Assembly (NCBI GenBank): GCA_023376005.1
Contig: CM042152.1
Location: 84,319,561 to 84,383,560 of the forward strand
DNA length: 64,000 nt
From: Doryteuthis pealeii
Taxonomy: Eukaryota; Mollusca; Cephalopoda; Myopsida; Loliginidae
Direction of reading: 5' to 3'
Part shown: positions 1 to 11,329 of the stretch, piece by piece
Layout: the number at the start of each line of letters is the position of its first letter
Position numbering within the stretch: the stretch's first letter is position 1
Notes under the pieces: model-generated
The model's database searches: none
What the model saw: only the letters and a program-made list of their open reading frames with translations
Told to the model about the DNA's origin: nothing
Position numbers and translations under genes: made by a program

Positions 1-74
1 ATAACGAATGGAAGATTTGGAACAATCGTATTAATATATAATTTTTTTTTTATGTTCATTAGGTTTAGATTTAG

Positions 75-75
<1 letters not shown>

Positions 76-161
<86 letters not shown>
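76..161. repeat. Compound (CA)n(TA)n microsatellite
   Basis: About 15 CA dinucleotides run straight into about 27 TA dinucleotides. The same CA-to-TA junction recurs at 30117-30177. Predicted peptides here are only translated repeat. Confidence 0.95.
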
Positions 162-165
<4 letters not shown>

Positions 166-309
166 GGTTTTGTAATTTGCTTGGAGCATTGTGTTTATAT
201 TGGTTTGGAGGTTGATTTTGAAGGCTATCACAATGCAAGTGTAAAGAAAAATGAAGGTAACAATGATGTTGTTTGTTAACCTGTTACTTTATTCTTAATA
301 TTTCGGGAT
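166..309. repeat. Half copy of foldback family F
   Basis: This sequence matches one arm of the long inverted repeat at 11330-11640 (shared GGAGGTTGATTTTGAAGGCT and the flanking GCATTGTG). Only one arm is present, and it ends in (TA)n at both sides. Confidence 0.75.
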
Positions 310-432
310 ATATATATATATATATATATACTTTGTCGTTAATTGCTCTATTTTCGTACTTTCATCCAGACATACATACATACACACCAACCGCCCTTTA
401 TGTATGTACAGATGATTATTATATCGTATATA

Positions 433-617
433 GGGGCCGGTTTAACACCCGTCTAGGAATCGCAAGATTCCTGGTTCGATCCCGGTCCCTATCAATTCAG
501 CGCATGAGTAGCACAGATTGGGTAATCTGATCTGCACGGTAAAGTTGGGAGCTGACGGTAGGTGTTGTGCTCCACCTCAGCACCGATAATAGGCCACTCC
601 GCCAACTTTACTTACTT
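433..617 (+). mobile_element. tRNA-derived SINE (family A), diverged copy
   Basis: The copy starts with a degenerate tRNA-like head (GGGGCCGGTTTAAC) and has a B-box-like GGTTCGATCCC near 473. The family body follows (AACTCAGCGCATGAGTAGCA, then GTGCTCCACCTCAGCA). Better copies lie at 29648 and 61893. There is no poly(A) tail; the copy ends in TTTACTTACTTA. Confidence 0.8.
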
Positions 618-635
618 ATCATATATATTATTATT

Positions 636-672
<37 letters not shown>

Positions 673-675
<3 letters not shown>

Positions 676-789
676 TGAAGAAAAAAACAGAAGATTTCGT
701 GACAGTTTCATTAGCCTTTCTAATTTAATATAATATTTTATTACATCAAAACATAAATACTTGCACCCGGAGGTGGCATATATTTGCCA

Positions 790-833
<44 letters not shown>

Positions 834-897
834 TAGCAAATATATGCCACCTCCGGGTACTTAAATACTTGCACCCGGAGGTGGCATATATTTGCTA

Positions 898-949
<52 letters not shown>

Positions 950-1069
950 TGGCAAATATATGCCACCTCCGGGTGCAAGTATTTAAGTTTTGATGTAATA
1001 AAATATTATATTAAATTAGAAAGGCTAATGAAACTGTCACGAAATCTTCTGTCTTTTTCTTCAAACTAT
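673..1069. repeat. Long palindrome built from alternating Helitron family A ends
   Basis: The arms at 673-795 and 948-1069 are near-perfect inverted copies. The centre holds two more inverted element ends (832-862 and 862-898) separated by (TA)n tracts. Each end carries the GC-rich stem CACCCGGAGGTGG that is the Helitron family A 3' hairpin. The outer 33 bases of the arms are Penelope-like sequence, so the palindrome formed after that insertion, or it is an assembly artefact. Confidence 0.85.
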
Positions 1070-1098
1070 CTTCGCGAGTCGTACGTGGTCCTCTGTAG

Positions 1099-1578
1099 CT
1101 AAAACATGTAATAACCAACATCATAAACAGACACATCAAACCTGTCGACCAACAACAAATAAAACTAATTATCTATTACACCAAATTCAAAACCTCAAAC
1201 CTCCTCATCAAAAATAACACAAACTCCCCTAAAAACGCCCTAAATCAAACCAATTTAGTCTATAAATCCACTTGCCCGTTTCGAGAGTGCCTCTCAGTAA
1301 TCAAATCAAATATTAACAGCTACATTGGACATACAACTACAACACTCTTACAACGTCGCCTTACATACCATTTCTCTTATACTAGTGCCATAAAACAACA
1401 TTTAATTACAAAATATCTAGATAAATTCACCTCCTACGACATTAGGAAGATTCTCACTGAAAATACTAAAATCATCTTTAAAAAATTTAGAAAAATATTT
1501 CAGGGAAAAATATGGAATGTTTTCAAGCAAATGAAAAAGAATTCAGTCAATGAGGCAATTTTTATAAGTGATAAATAA
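1099..1578 (+). pseudogene. Penelope-like retroelement, C-terminal GIY-YIG endonuclease fragment
   Basis: An uninterrupted frame of 159 codons lies between a TAG at 1096 and a TAA at 1576, with no methionine start. The translation contains LIIYYTKF, LLIKNNTNSP, NLVYKSTCPFREC and SYIGHTTTTLLQRRLTYH, the order typical of the C-terminal endonuclease of Penelope-like elements. The reverse transcriptase part is absent, so this is a truncated 3' fragment. It sits inside a Helitron copy, and its left edge (from about 1037) is also present inverted at 673-705. Assignment rests on recognised motifs; no alignment was run. Confidence 0.8.
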
Positions 1579-2208
1579 TATATATATTTTAAAATGATTA
1601 TTATTTAATTTTTTCTTCTCAGAAACGAATAGACACAAATACATAAAAAGTTCACAAAAACATAGAAAATGTTCACATGTATATATACCTTTCTTTTTTC
1701 TTTTCTTTTTTTCCTTTTTTAATTGTTTTTTTATGTTGTTTTTTTTGTTTTTTTGTTTTTTGTTGTTTTTTGTTGTTTGTTTTTTAGATAGTTAACCCTT
1801 GTTGATCTATATTATTCAGGATTTTGTTAGATTTATTTATAAATCTAAGAATTCATGACAGAAACTAAATAAGAATGTAGATAAAATGATTTGAAACAGT
1901 AGGGGAGTATAATCGAAAAATTGAAAAACTGAAACTTACTCTTCCATCAATCCCGTCTTTCATTGCTTAATTTTCCTAATTTAACTATTTAGTTAAAATA
2001 GGAAGTAAAGAATAAAATTACAGTTATTTCTTCTTGTTAATCAATTTCTTTTAAGATTTATCTCCGAGATTTTTTGCTTATATTCATTAATATAAAACCA
2101 AACAATTTAAATCAATAATACTAAGCACATATTTATTAAAATCAAATTTTTAATATCAATATGCAAATTAGCTTTCTCGTCCACTCTGTAAACCGCTATT
2201 TCGTTGTG

Positions 2209-2593
2209 GGTAATTATGAACTTTAGTTGGCCAAATTCCTAGCATAAAATTGTGCGTGCGCATTATCTCCCTTAACAAATTTGCTTGTATAGTTTTTCTT
2301 ATGAGATTTTCTTAAACAATTGAATGAATTCTTATCGACACATTTTTGTTTGTTTGAGAAATATTTTTTTTATTTCTCAAACAAAAATGTGTTGATAAGA
2401 CAGTGTGCAACAAAAATATCATAAATTGTGTTCTTAATAACAATTAAGTCGATAAGAATCAAATGTATTTTTATTCATTCAATTGTTTAAGAAAATCTCA
2501 TAAGAAAAACTATACAAGCAAATTTGTTAAGGGAGATAATGCGCACGCACAATTTTATGCTAGGAATTTGGTCAATTAAAGTTCATAATTACC
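2209..2593. mobile_element. Foldback MITE, hAT-like target duplication
   Basis: Arms of about 120 bp (starting GGTAATTATGAACTTTA and ending in its complement) flank a short loop. TCGTTGT occurs directly on both sides (2201-2207 and 2594-2600). An eighth base differs (G versus A), so an 8-bp duplication with one change is plausible. It interrupts Helitron family A sequence and has no coding capacity. The first bases GGTAATT are shared with the element at 25500-26032. Confidence 0.85.
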
Positions 2594-2678
2594 TCGTTGT
2601 ATATATAAATACAATTGCATGTTCTTAGTTTGTAGATATGGTCAGTGGTATTGATAATGTAAAATGATTTTATTAATA

Positions 2679-3739
2679 TAGGGAGTAGCAAAAAAAATCG
2701 GATACTACGAGTTTTAAAAGCGAATTAAGAATAATTAAATCTATTATTTAAGGTTAAACTTTGTCTAAATCGATAAGTAGTAGCATAATAACCAGCATTA
2801 AAAAAAGAAAAATATAATTACATATGCAGTTTATTTTTAAAAGATTTAAAACTATTTGTTTTGGTCAATTTCGACGATATCTGCCATTTTGGCTGTTTTT
2901 CAATGGTTTTAGGCGCTTGTTTACAATTTTAATGTAACATTTGGGATGGAAAAAGAATTTACCAAAAATCAGGTAATTATCCGTTTTTAATGAAATTTTC
3001 AGTATTGATTTAACAATTAATGAATTTTATAATGCATTAGTTATTTTATTTCAAAAATTTAATTCAATATTTTTGCTATGAAAAATTAATATATAAAATT
3101 CATTTAAAATATGAAAATCCTGATGTTAAGTTTAAAATGTTATATTTTTTGATTTTAAAAATAAATATCTACTTAATGCAAACCTTATTTTAGTCAAACA
3201 AAGTATACGTTTTGAAGAAAAACTCGATTGAAAATGTACCCCCTCCCCTTTTTAAGCAGAAAAAACATCGATGTATAATTTTTTCTTTTATAAAATAATA
3301 GCCAATTAAATAATTATCGAAATGAGTAAAAAAGAAATCTCAAAAAAATTAATTATTTATTTTTTTTTTACATTTTATTTTTCGATTTTTGGTACTTATT
3401 TCTCATAGAAGCGCAACCGTAAACATTTTTTGTTTGTTTCTATTTACAACTTCGATATTTTATCTCATTATTTATACTGTAATTAGTATCAAATATGATC
3501 AACTTGCAAAACATTTTACGCTTCCAACATAAGGGGGGTCAAAATTAAGTGACCTGAAAAAAATGAGAAAGTTTTGAAATAAAATAAATAATGCATTATA
3601 AAGATCATTCATTGACACATAAACACTGAAAATTTCATTAAAATCCAATAATTTTCTGATTTTTGGTAAATTATTTTCTGTAGGGGGGCTAAAGTCATTT
3701 TGTCAAAAACACATTTTAGGCTCATTTTGCCAGTAGCTA
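2679..3739. mobile_element. Non-autonomous hAT-like element with 8-bp TSD
   Basis: TATTAATA flanks both sides (2671-2678 and 3740-3747), and joining the flanks restores the Helitron family A sequence. Ends are short and imperfectly inverted: TAGGGAGTAGCAAAA on the left, and the right end reads TAGCTACTGGCAAAA on the other strand. Inside is a second inverted repeat of about 100 bp (2959-3063 and 3572-3668). A related fragment lies at 33137-33265. No open reading frame. Confidence 0.7.
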
Positions 3740-3865
3740 TATTAATAATTGAAGTTTAAATTTTTTTAAATAAAATCATGGAGAATGTGACGTAAATAAC
3801 AGAGCAGAGTAGTAAAATAGTTTCGGTTACAAACAGACAAACACACAATTTCCATTATAATAAGA

Positions 3866-4247
3866 TATTCAAGACAACAAAAGAAAAAAAGTAAAACGTT
3901 ATTGAATTGAACTATAACAAAGAAAAGTGAAAGTGACGGAACAATAAGAGGCCAATTTGACTTTGAAGAATAAGAAGGTTAGTAAACAAGAAAAATAGAT
4001 CTTTTAAATGGTGGGTAGAAACATTCAACGACCTCAGGAAAAAAAGGAGTAAGAAAATTGAAAAAGGAGCAGACGATCATCTGTGAAAAGACAGGCGCAC
4101 TTTATTAAGTTCACTGTAATCTAGATCGTCGAATGTGACGCATGGGTGATTTTGAATCCAATTTTGAAATACAATAAAAATCAGAAATAGTTATTCCGTG
4201 GGAAGTAAAATGTTCACATTAAGAAGAAAAGAGAAGAAAAGTGTTTT

Positions 4248-4249
<2 letters not shown>
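3866..4249. other. No gene recognised
   Basis: AT-rich sequence between a Helitron end and a microsatellite. I see no exon-like frame, RNA gene or known repeat. Confidence 0.5.
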
Positions 4250-4311
<62 letters not shown>

Positions 4312-4342
4312 CTTTTTCATTCTTTATCATTCTCTCTCTTTC

Positions 4343-4409
<67 letters not shown>

Positions 4410-4431
4410 CGTTGTGTGTGTGTGTGTGTGT
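4250..4431. repeat. Compound (TC)n-(TA)n-(TG)n microsatellite
   Basis: About 58 bases of TC are followed by an interrupted T-rich spacer, then 22 bases of TA and about 64 bases of TG with a GCGCGC interruption. Confidence 0.95.
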
Positions 4432-4587
4432 AAGGTAATCCAAATGACTGGTAATTAAGATATTATTCTATTTGGGATCATCGGGATTTCACTGTATAAC
4501 CATACTGTGTGCTCTTATAGATGCAAACATTTATATTCATACAAGGATTTTTATAAATCCCTAAAAAGTGCTCAATGTATAATAATC

Positions 4588-4643
<56 letters not shown>

Positions 4644-4645
<2 letters not shown>

Positions 4646-4815
4646 TGGTTTGGCTCAGAGGAGCGTCCGACTTGGAAACACGAGTTTCTGGCTTCGATGC
4701 TGACCCTCACCAACTCAGCGTAGCCCAGGGATCTGGGCGGTAAGGTGAGGGTGGTAGGTGTGGCCCTCCGTCTCAGACACCAAAACCAAACTCCTCAGTC
4801 TAGCGGTAGTGAATA
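4644..4815 (+). mobile_element. SINE family A, 3'-truncated copy
   Basis: Head CTGGTTTGGCTCAGAGGAGC resembles a tRNA A-box region. The body (CAACTCAGCG, GGTAAGGTGAGGGTGGTAGG) matches family A. It abuts (TA)n at 4597-4641 on the left and a CG/CA/CAAA-rich simple repeat on the right. Confidence 0.7.
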
Positions 4816-5181
4816 TACACACGCGCGCGCGCGCACGCCCAGACAAACAAACAAACAAACATCTCACTGTTTACGGTAGGACAGATTATAAAACAATCAG
4901 TTCAAGAAACTTATATACCAAAAAAAAAGAAAAGAAGAAAAGTTTCATTAGATAAGTAGCGTAGTAGGGCAGTCCAACCCATGTGTCACTTTTGGGTAAC
5001 AAGGGTCGGAAAAACTCGAGGGCTACGTCGGGCGGCACGTGCTCTAGCTCAACCAATGCCTATAAACTTTTTATTCAGTTGCACCCTGGACAGGAAATTG
5101 CCTTATTACCCGAAAGTATTTTAAGTGTATTGTTCTAGTAGAAATCTCGCTATGATGTACCGTTTTTTCCTGGGTTGTGGT

Positions 5182-5218
<37 letters not shown>

Positions 5219-5464
5219 TAGAATTTGAAAATTTGCTTTTTGGAGCATTGTTAAGTAAAGTATATTATTGTTTATATTTTTTAAGGCAATTACAATGCGT
5301 ATATCGTATAAAATTCGATAATTATTGAAAATAATCATGACAAGTAAACTCGGCAAATAACGAGCGCGGCGTGGAACACCGTACAGCTGTTTCAACTTAA
5401 TAAAGTTGAAAAAAATATAAACAATAATATATAATGATTAATTTATATATGTATATAATGATGA

Positions 5465-5528
<64 letters not shown>

Positions 5529-5930
5529 TAATTAAAGTACCCGGTCCATGACCGGAAGAAAACATTTTTATGAACACCAGGGAGTTTTCATAAAAATAAA
5601 ATTAAAAAAACATCACCGAAAATTTATGTATTACAGTGTTTATTTTAAGGATTTTCTTTAAACATTGAAAATATTTTTTTAAATGCAATCCTGAATTTTT
5701 GAGTGTTGTGAAATAATTTATATCATAATATTGACATTTTTTTAGGTAGAATTCAGAATTCATGTTTTTTTTTGTTTTTTTTTTTACTAAAAAAATATCA
5801 ATTAAAACAAAAATGTTATTCAGAATATTATCTTTATAGAAAAAAAACGTGGTAGACCTGAACATCTGGACCCCCCCCCCCCCCCATCTAAAAAAATGTT
5901 TTCTTTCAATGGATTATTATTGATTACACA
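4816..5930. other. Repeat-rich stretch without a recognisable gene
   Basis: Contains a purine-pyrimidine run (4819-4840), a degenerate relative of foldback F (about 5215-5300), (TA)n at 5185-5212 and 5470-5527, and a C13-15 homopolymer near 5872. Open frames here carry no domain I recognise. Confidence 0.6.
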
Positions 5931-6553
5931 CCAATCTATCAGATTGTAAAAAAAATTCTTAAAAGTTCTTTATTTTTTGAGTTTTCATGGGTGCTGATTT
6001 CTTCCTATAAGTTTATAGTAAACGATCCCCCATATCGGAACCGCTCGAACGGAAATCCCTTACGACTCCCGGAAAAGACATACAGGTTTACCAAAATACA
6101 TATTTAAATATTCTAACCCTAAGCCAAATTATTTATTTAATTTCCCATTAAACTAACCTTAAACCCCAACTCCAAACCCTAACCCTAACCCCTAACCCTA
6201 CCCCCCTAGTTAAAATTAACAGTTTGTGGGTTCTGTTTTTCTGGGTCAACAGGGTAACCCAGAAATAACAGAACACAAATTATTTATTTATTTTCCCATT
6301 AAACTAACCCTAAACCCTAGATCCCCATAGTTAAAATTAACAGTTTTATTACAAAATTTGTGGGTTCTGTTTTTGTTGGGTCGCCTTAATTTTGACACCT
6401 TTGTGCAAGTTCAGCCCAACTGATAAGGTAGAGCGGTTCTGATATGGGGGAAAGATTTACTATAAACTTATACGGGGAATGAGCACCTCTGAAAACTCAA
6501 AAAATAAATAACTTTTAAGAATTTTTTTTTTTTTTTTTTACAAACTGATAGAT
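5931..6553. repeat. Foldback element (family G) with telomere-like loop
   Basis: The arm at 5931-6052 (CAGATTGT... TATAAGTTTATAGTAAA...CATATCGGAACCGCTC) is inverted at 6428-6553. The loop holds two copies of a roughly 110-bp block (TTATTTATTTTCCCATTAAACTAA ... CTGTTTTT), and a third copy lies just outside at 6553-6665. One block carries AACCCTAACCCTAACCCCTAACCCT at 6176. The small MITE at 31736-31920 shares the CCTATAAG end and the loop phrase. Confidence 0.75.
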
Positions 6554-6665
6554 TATTTATTTATTTTCTCGTTAAACTAATCCTAAACCCCAACCCCAAA
6601 CCCCCAAGTTAAAATCAACAGTTTTATTACAAAATTTATTGGTTCTGTTTTTTCTGGGTCAACGT

Positions 6666-8045
6666 AATTTTCCGACCGATTTGCAAGTTTAGCCCATCAC
6701 ATAATGATATAGTAAGAAATTTTAATTCAATGATTAACTATATTTTTTAAATAAAATATAAATGACACGATTTGCTAAACTTCAAATTAATATTTGAAAA
6801 AGAAAAAAAAGAATTAAATAAAGTAATCAAATTTATGTAAAACGATAAATAATCTTTAAAAAAATAACATTATTAATTCAAAACATAGCCGATCGAATAT
6901 ACTATAATAATTATACTATATCATAAATTTGATAACAATTTGAGTTTTCAGGTATTTCCGTGAAATGTATTAGGTAATCTAATGGTATTCTACATTAGTA
7001 TCATGATTTTATTTGTATTTCTAATATTAAAATAAATAAATTAACGCGATTATGAAAAAAAAAAAAAGGTTTTGTTTACAATTGACGAACGACCGATGGG
7101 AATTTATAAAACAAAGTCGATTTGTCACTAAATGTTTTCGTTTGATTTATTAATTAATTCGCTGTAAAAAAAATTCAATGTACGAAAAGACATACTAATT
7201 ACATATTTAAAAACATTTTTTTTTTCTAACGAAATAAATATTTTTAAAATGGAAACAGAAATATGCGATAAATAAGATTTGATTTTATGTTAAAATTTTA
7301 GTATAAAAACTATACTACAAAATCTAGTCTGACTGAAGCAAAATATAATTTTTTTAACTCGCTGTAAAAAATAATTCCATTGATAAAAACTCAATCAAAT
7401 TACATATTTAGAGAGATTATTTCATTCTCTTTCGAAATATATGGATATCTTAAAGAAGACTGAACCGTAAATAGGCGAGAAAATAGATGGACCGTTATTC
7501 TTCTTTCAAAAACGTTTTGAGTTTCACTGGATATATTTAATCATATTATTCTTAGAATCCCCCTTTTTTTAATCGCTTGAAGGATTTTTTTCAAAAACTT
7601 TTTCGTGTGTAAGACTATTTTACATTCAGTTTTTGTAATTGCAAATTCGCATATTAATTCAAATTTGATTCGCTGATATATTTTAATCTAAGAAATATGA
7701 AAGTATTCGTAAAAATATTGATAAAAAGGCTTTCATTTTTCTTTTTTACAACACCCCAGTAGAAATACAGCGGACATAGGCAAAGAGGAAACAGGGTGGG
7801 GTTTGCGTGCTGATTGTAGCTGGAATGTAGCTGCTGATAAGCAGTAGCAGCTATTTTATAGATTTCGAAAAATCGTTTGATTTTGGTTTAATTAATTAAT
7901 TATATCCCTTAATCAGTAAAAATCAATAACCAAATTCGGAGTGTTTCTTAGTTAGAATGATATCAATGTGTATGCAAGATTTTAAATCTGAGTGACCTCC
8001 CGTTTTGGAGTTATGCGTCGACACGTACATACCAAATTCTCTCCT
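6666..8045. other. AT-rich intergenic or intronic DNA, no gene seen
   Basis: No frame with splice sites or a domain. A degenerate direct repeat of about 100 bp occurs at 7149-7250 and 7351-7450 (shared TCGCTGTAAAAAA and ACATATTTA). Confidence 0.5.
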
Positions 8046-8309
8046 TTATATATATATATATAATATAATATATATATATATGGTGATTGCCGCTTCTTGA
8101 CAGAATAAGGTCATTTCTACAAGTAGTTCAGTTGAGAGCAGTTGTGAATGCGCAGATGGCCCACGGGTCCAGCTTGCTTTTTTTTTTTTTTTAATTTTTT
8201 TTATGTATCCTGTCACACATGTGAGACCCTCGACATACAGGCCCTGCCACACAGGTCAGAGTTCAATGTAGGAAATGTTTCCATGGTGTCCGTCATGTGT
8301 TGCTTCAGA

Positions 8310-8358
8310 TTGTGGTTTCTAGCCGAACGCTCTACCGACTGAGCTAACCCGGCCCTCT
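8310..8358 (-). mobile_element. SINE family A head fragment
   Basis: On the minus strand it reads GGGCCGGGTTAGCTCAGTCG followed by GTAGAGCGTTCGGCTAGAAACC, the tRNA-like 5' head. The remainder of the SINE is missing. (TA)n and a poly(T) run lie to the left. Confidence 0.8.
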
Positions 8359-8860
8359 AATTTTCAGTTATTAACAATAGATTTCATTAAATGTGATGTG
8401 TTAGACTTTGTAGATACATTGTATTGTGTTGCTACAAAAATATTCCTTCAGACACATTTAGGACGTACATTAAACATTCAGGACACACAATATGTTTTCT
8501 TTAGCAGACAGTTCATCTATTCGCTATAACCCGACTCGTTTAGAGGCGATCCTTTCTAAGTTTATGCGACACCTTCAACCTTATATACAATACTCTAAGT
8601 TCTTTCTTAATTTAATTTTGCAATCATAGCACGTACAACTTTATGGCTGTGGTGCAAATGTAGATTTATTTGATATTTGATACACAGAAAGCAATGACCT
8701 AGACAAAGATATATTCATAAGTTCGTCGCAACCTGAAACGAAAAAAAGAGAAAAAAGCCGAAACATTTTCTTAATTTCTTGTTTCTATTCATATTCACAT
8801 GCAGACGAAAGAATGGGAACCAACATATGTTTGCATTATGTGTTAAAGATTTTTTTTAGT
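8359..8860. other. No gene recognised
   Basis: Moderately complex sequence without an exon signal, repeat match or RNA gene that I can identify. Confidence 0.4.
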
Positions 8861-9872
8861 GGGCATTAGTTAGTTTATTATTGGTCATTGGTTAGTTACG
8901 ACTTTAGTGGTCATTAGTTTTACGATTTTAGTGGGCATTAGTTAGTTACGATTTTAGTGGTCATTAGTTAGTTACGACTTTAGTAGTCATTAGTTAGTTA
9001 CGATTTTAGTGGCCATTAGTTAGTTACGATTTAGTGGTCATTAGTTAGTTACGACTTTAGTAGTCATTAGTTAGTTACGATTTTAGTGGCCGTAGTGGCC
9101 ATTGGTTAGTTACGATTTTAGTTTTAGTTAGTTACGATTTAGTCATTAGTTAGTTACGATTTTAGTGGCCATTAGTTAGTTACGATTTTAGTGGCCATTA
9201 GTTAGTTACGATTTTAGTGGCCATTAGTTAGTTACGATTTTAGTGGCCATTAGTTAGTTACGATTTTAGTGGTCATTAGTTAGTTACGATTTTAGTGGCC
9301 ATTAGTTAGTTTACGATTTTACATTAGTTAGTTACGATTTTAGTGGCCATTAGTTAGTTACGATTTTAGTGGTCATTAGTTAGTTACGATTTTACATTAG
9401 TTAGTTACGATTTTAGTGGTCATTAGTTAGTTACGATTTTAGTGGCCATTAGTTAGTTACGATTTTAGTGGTCATTAGTTAGTTACGATTTTAGTGGCCA
9501 TTAGTTAGTTACGTTTTAGTGGTCATTAGTTAGTTACGACTTTAGTGGCCATTAGTTAGTTACGTTACATTAGTTAGTTACGATTTTAGTGGCCATTAGT
9601 TAGTTACAGTTTAGTTACGATTTTAGTGGCCATTAGTTAGTTACGACTTTAGTGGCCATTAGTTTGTTACGACTTTAGTGGTCATTAGTTAGTTACGATT
9701 TTAGTGGCTATAAGTTAGTTACGATTTTAGTGGTCATTAGTTAGTTACGATTTTAGTGGCCATTAATTAGTTATGCTATTAGTTAGTTACGATATTAGTG
9801 GTCATTAGTTACGATTTTAGCAGCCCTTAGTTACGATTTTAGTGTTCATTAGTTAGTTACGATTTTAGCGGC
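8861..9872. repeat. 26-bp minisatellite, about 37 units
   Basis: The consensus unit is ATTAGTTAGTTACGATTTTA plus GTGGCC. Units differ at GGCC/GGTC and T/C positions, and some are truncated. The first ~150 bp are more degenerate than the middle, as expected at an array edge. Confidence 0.95.
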
Positions 9873-9877
9873 CATCC

Positions 9878-10270
9878 TTAAGCTTCAAGCAAGAGTACTC
9901 TCCAACGGAAATCCCTTGTATTAAGCAGAGCACGAACCTTAGTGAATAGACCTTTGGTTGTTCCTTGGTGTCCCTTAATACACGGGCTGCAAACTAGCAC
10001 AAAATATTTCAAATTATTAGACTCGCCCGAGTAAATGATATAGATGTTGCGAAATTTTTTATTATTATTTAAAACTAAATTGTAGCGAGAGAGAAGACTT
10101 ACCTCGTGGGGCAAAACAGGCGCGAAACTGTCTCGCTTACATAATAAGTGGAAACGTGTGGTCGGGTAGTGTTCACTAGCATACTGACAAATGAAGAAGC
10201 AGGAGGTGAGGAAAAGTGTCTTCTTATAGTAGAGATGCATTGTGGGTAAGTGAATGGACATAAAAGACAC
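9878..10270 (-). repeat. Dispersed repeat family E, with a 130-codon open frame
   Basis: The 9878-9975 part, read on the minus strand, matches 58638-58712 (shared CACCAAGGAA, AACCAAAGG, GATTTCCG, CTCTTGCTTGAAGC). The open frame over the whole block has no domain I recognise, and its end falls inside the repeat, so I treat it as repeat-derived rather than a gene. Confidence 0.55.
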
Positions 10271-10320
10271 CCATTTACCCTGCCAGGGATGAAGTAACTC
10301 AGTGAACAGGCGTCAGTCCA

Positions 10321-10870
10321 TCAGGAAGTGATAAAAAGGAAAGACCGGGGGAAGAGAAAGAAAATCAACAGGAGAAAAGGGAAGAGGGGGAGAAAGGAAA
10401 AGAGAGGGGGGAAGGAAAAGGAGAGGAGCAAGGAAAGGGGGAGTAAGGAAAAGAGGAGGAGAAATGAAAAAGGGGAGGAGAAAAGGAAAAGGAAACAGAA
10501 AAGGAAACGGGGAAAGAAAGGAAAAGGGGGCAGAAAAGGAAAAGGGGAGGAGAGAGAAAAAAGGGGAGACAGGAAATGGAGGAGAAAGGAAAAGGAAGAG
10601 AAAGGAAAAGGGGAGAGAAAGGAAAGGGAGGAGAAAGGAAAGGGGGAAAAGGAAAAGGGAAAGAGAGAGAAAAAAAGGAGGAAAAGGAAAAGGGAGGAGA
10701 AAGGAAAAGAGGAGCAGAAGGGGAAAAGGGGAGCAGAAAGGAAAAGGGGAGGAGAAAGGAAAGGGGGAGCAGAAAAGGAAAAGGAGAGGAGAAAGGGGGG
10801 AGACATGAAATAGGGGGAGAAAGGAAAAGGGGAGAAAGTAAAGGGGAGCAGAAAAGGAAATAAGGAAATA
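10321..10870. repeat. Polypurine tract (G/A-rich on plus strand)
   Basis: About 540 bases are almost purely purine, built of irregular GGGGAAAAGGAAA-type units with GGAGGAGAAAGG variations. Long open frames on both strands (Lys/Glu/Arg/Gly or Ser/Phe/Pro/Leu) are composition artefacts. It lies about 150 bp upstream of the first visible VWA-gene exon and so within the preceding intron or 5' region. Confidence 0.95.
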
Positions 10871-11019
10871 CAGGATAGCTCAAATTTTGATCTTTTTTTT
10901 GGGGGGGGGGCTTGCTTTTTCTGACGAAGAAGCGACACCTATGAGAAAGACCGAGAAAACGATAATATTAATACATTTCTTTTTCTTTTTTTTTTTTCTT
11001 CTTTTTTTTCTCTTTTCAG

Positions 11020-11299
11020 GTTTCTGATATTATGCTAACAGAAACCAAGTTCAGTTGTCAAGGGACACTGCGTCAAATTTGCGATCAAATTGTACAAATA
11101 TTCAACTTTGATATCACCACTGCTACAAAATCAGAAATGGACGTGCCACTTTATTCTGGTATTTTAATTGCCGCTTATATAACCAGCCTTGATATTCCAG
11201 TTCCTGCTGCTAAATCTGACCAGGCAGACTTTTGGATACAGTACATCCGATCACAAGGATCAAAATATGATTTTATTAATAAGTCAGACATCAAATTAG
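11020..11299 (+). CDS. VWA/chitin-binding gene, first visible exon
   Basis: The exon follows a long pyrimidine tract ending TCTTTTCAG and closes at AAATTAG before GTAAGA. It is open in the frame starting GTT TCT GAT ATT ATG for 93 codons plus one base. The translation (VSDIMLTETKFSCQG..., then PLYSGILIAAYITSLDIPVP) matches no domain I know. It has two cysteines (in FSCQG and RQICDQ). The trailing G joins the next exon's AT to give Asp, keeping the VWA frame open, which is the main reason to assign it here. The ATG at 11032 is internal and preceded by a good acceptor, so I do not treat it as the start. The exon at 15522 is 4.2 kb away. Confidence 0.65.
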
Positions 11300-11329
11300 G
11301 TAAGAAAAAATGTTGATATATATATATAT

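Larger units (their letters stand above)
948..3865 (-). mobile_element. Helitron family A copy, interrupted by three insertions
   Basis: Element sequence is present in blocks at 948-1036, about 1858-2200, 2601-2678 and 3740-3865, collinear with the uninterrupted 631-bp copy at 30270-30900. On the minus strand it begins with TCTTATTATAATGG next to a T on the plus strand, and ends near the GC hairpin. Its terminal tetranucleotide is mutated to CCAG. Insertions are a Penelope-like fragment (about 1037-1857), a short inverted-repeat element (2209-2593) and a 1.06-kb element (2679-3739). No Rep/helicase coding sequence is present, so it is non-autonomous. Confidence 0.75.

Noticed and set aside
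4198..4458. Open frames rich in Leu-Ser, Ile-Tyr or Cys-Val
   Set aside because: They translate dinucleotide repeats; the same happens at 31-231, 11787-11975, 12918-13230, 30047-30235 and 31016-31306.
6150..6210. Interstitial telomere from a chromosome fusion
   Set aside because: Similar CCCTAA stretches occur inside foldback elements at 15190, 26345, 31820 and 55985, so they travel with these elements.
8861..9872. CRISPR-like array
   Set aside because: Units are contiguous with no unique spacers and the genome is eukaryotic. The same applies to arrays at 47582 and 50191.
10321..10938. 200-codon frames on both strands
   Set aside because: Composition artefact of the polypurine block; 60090-60662 is the same case. 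No domain, and multiple overlapping frames are open at once.
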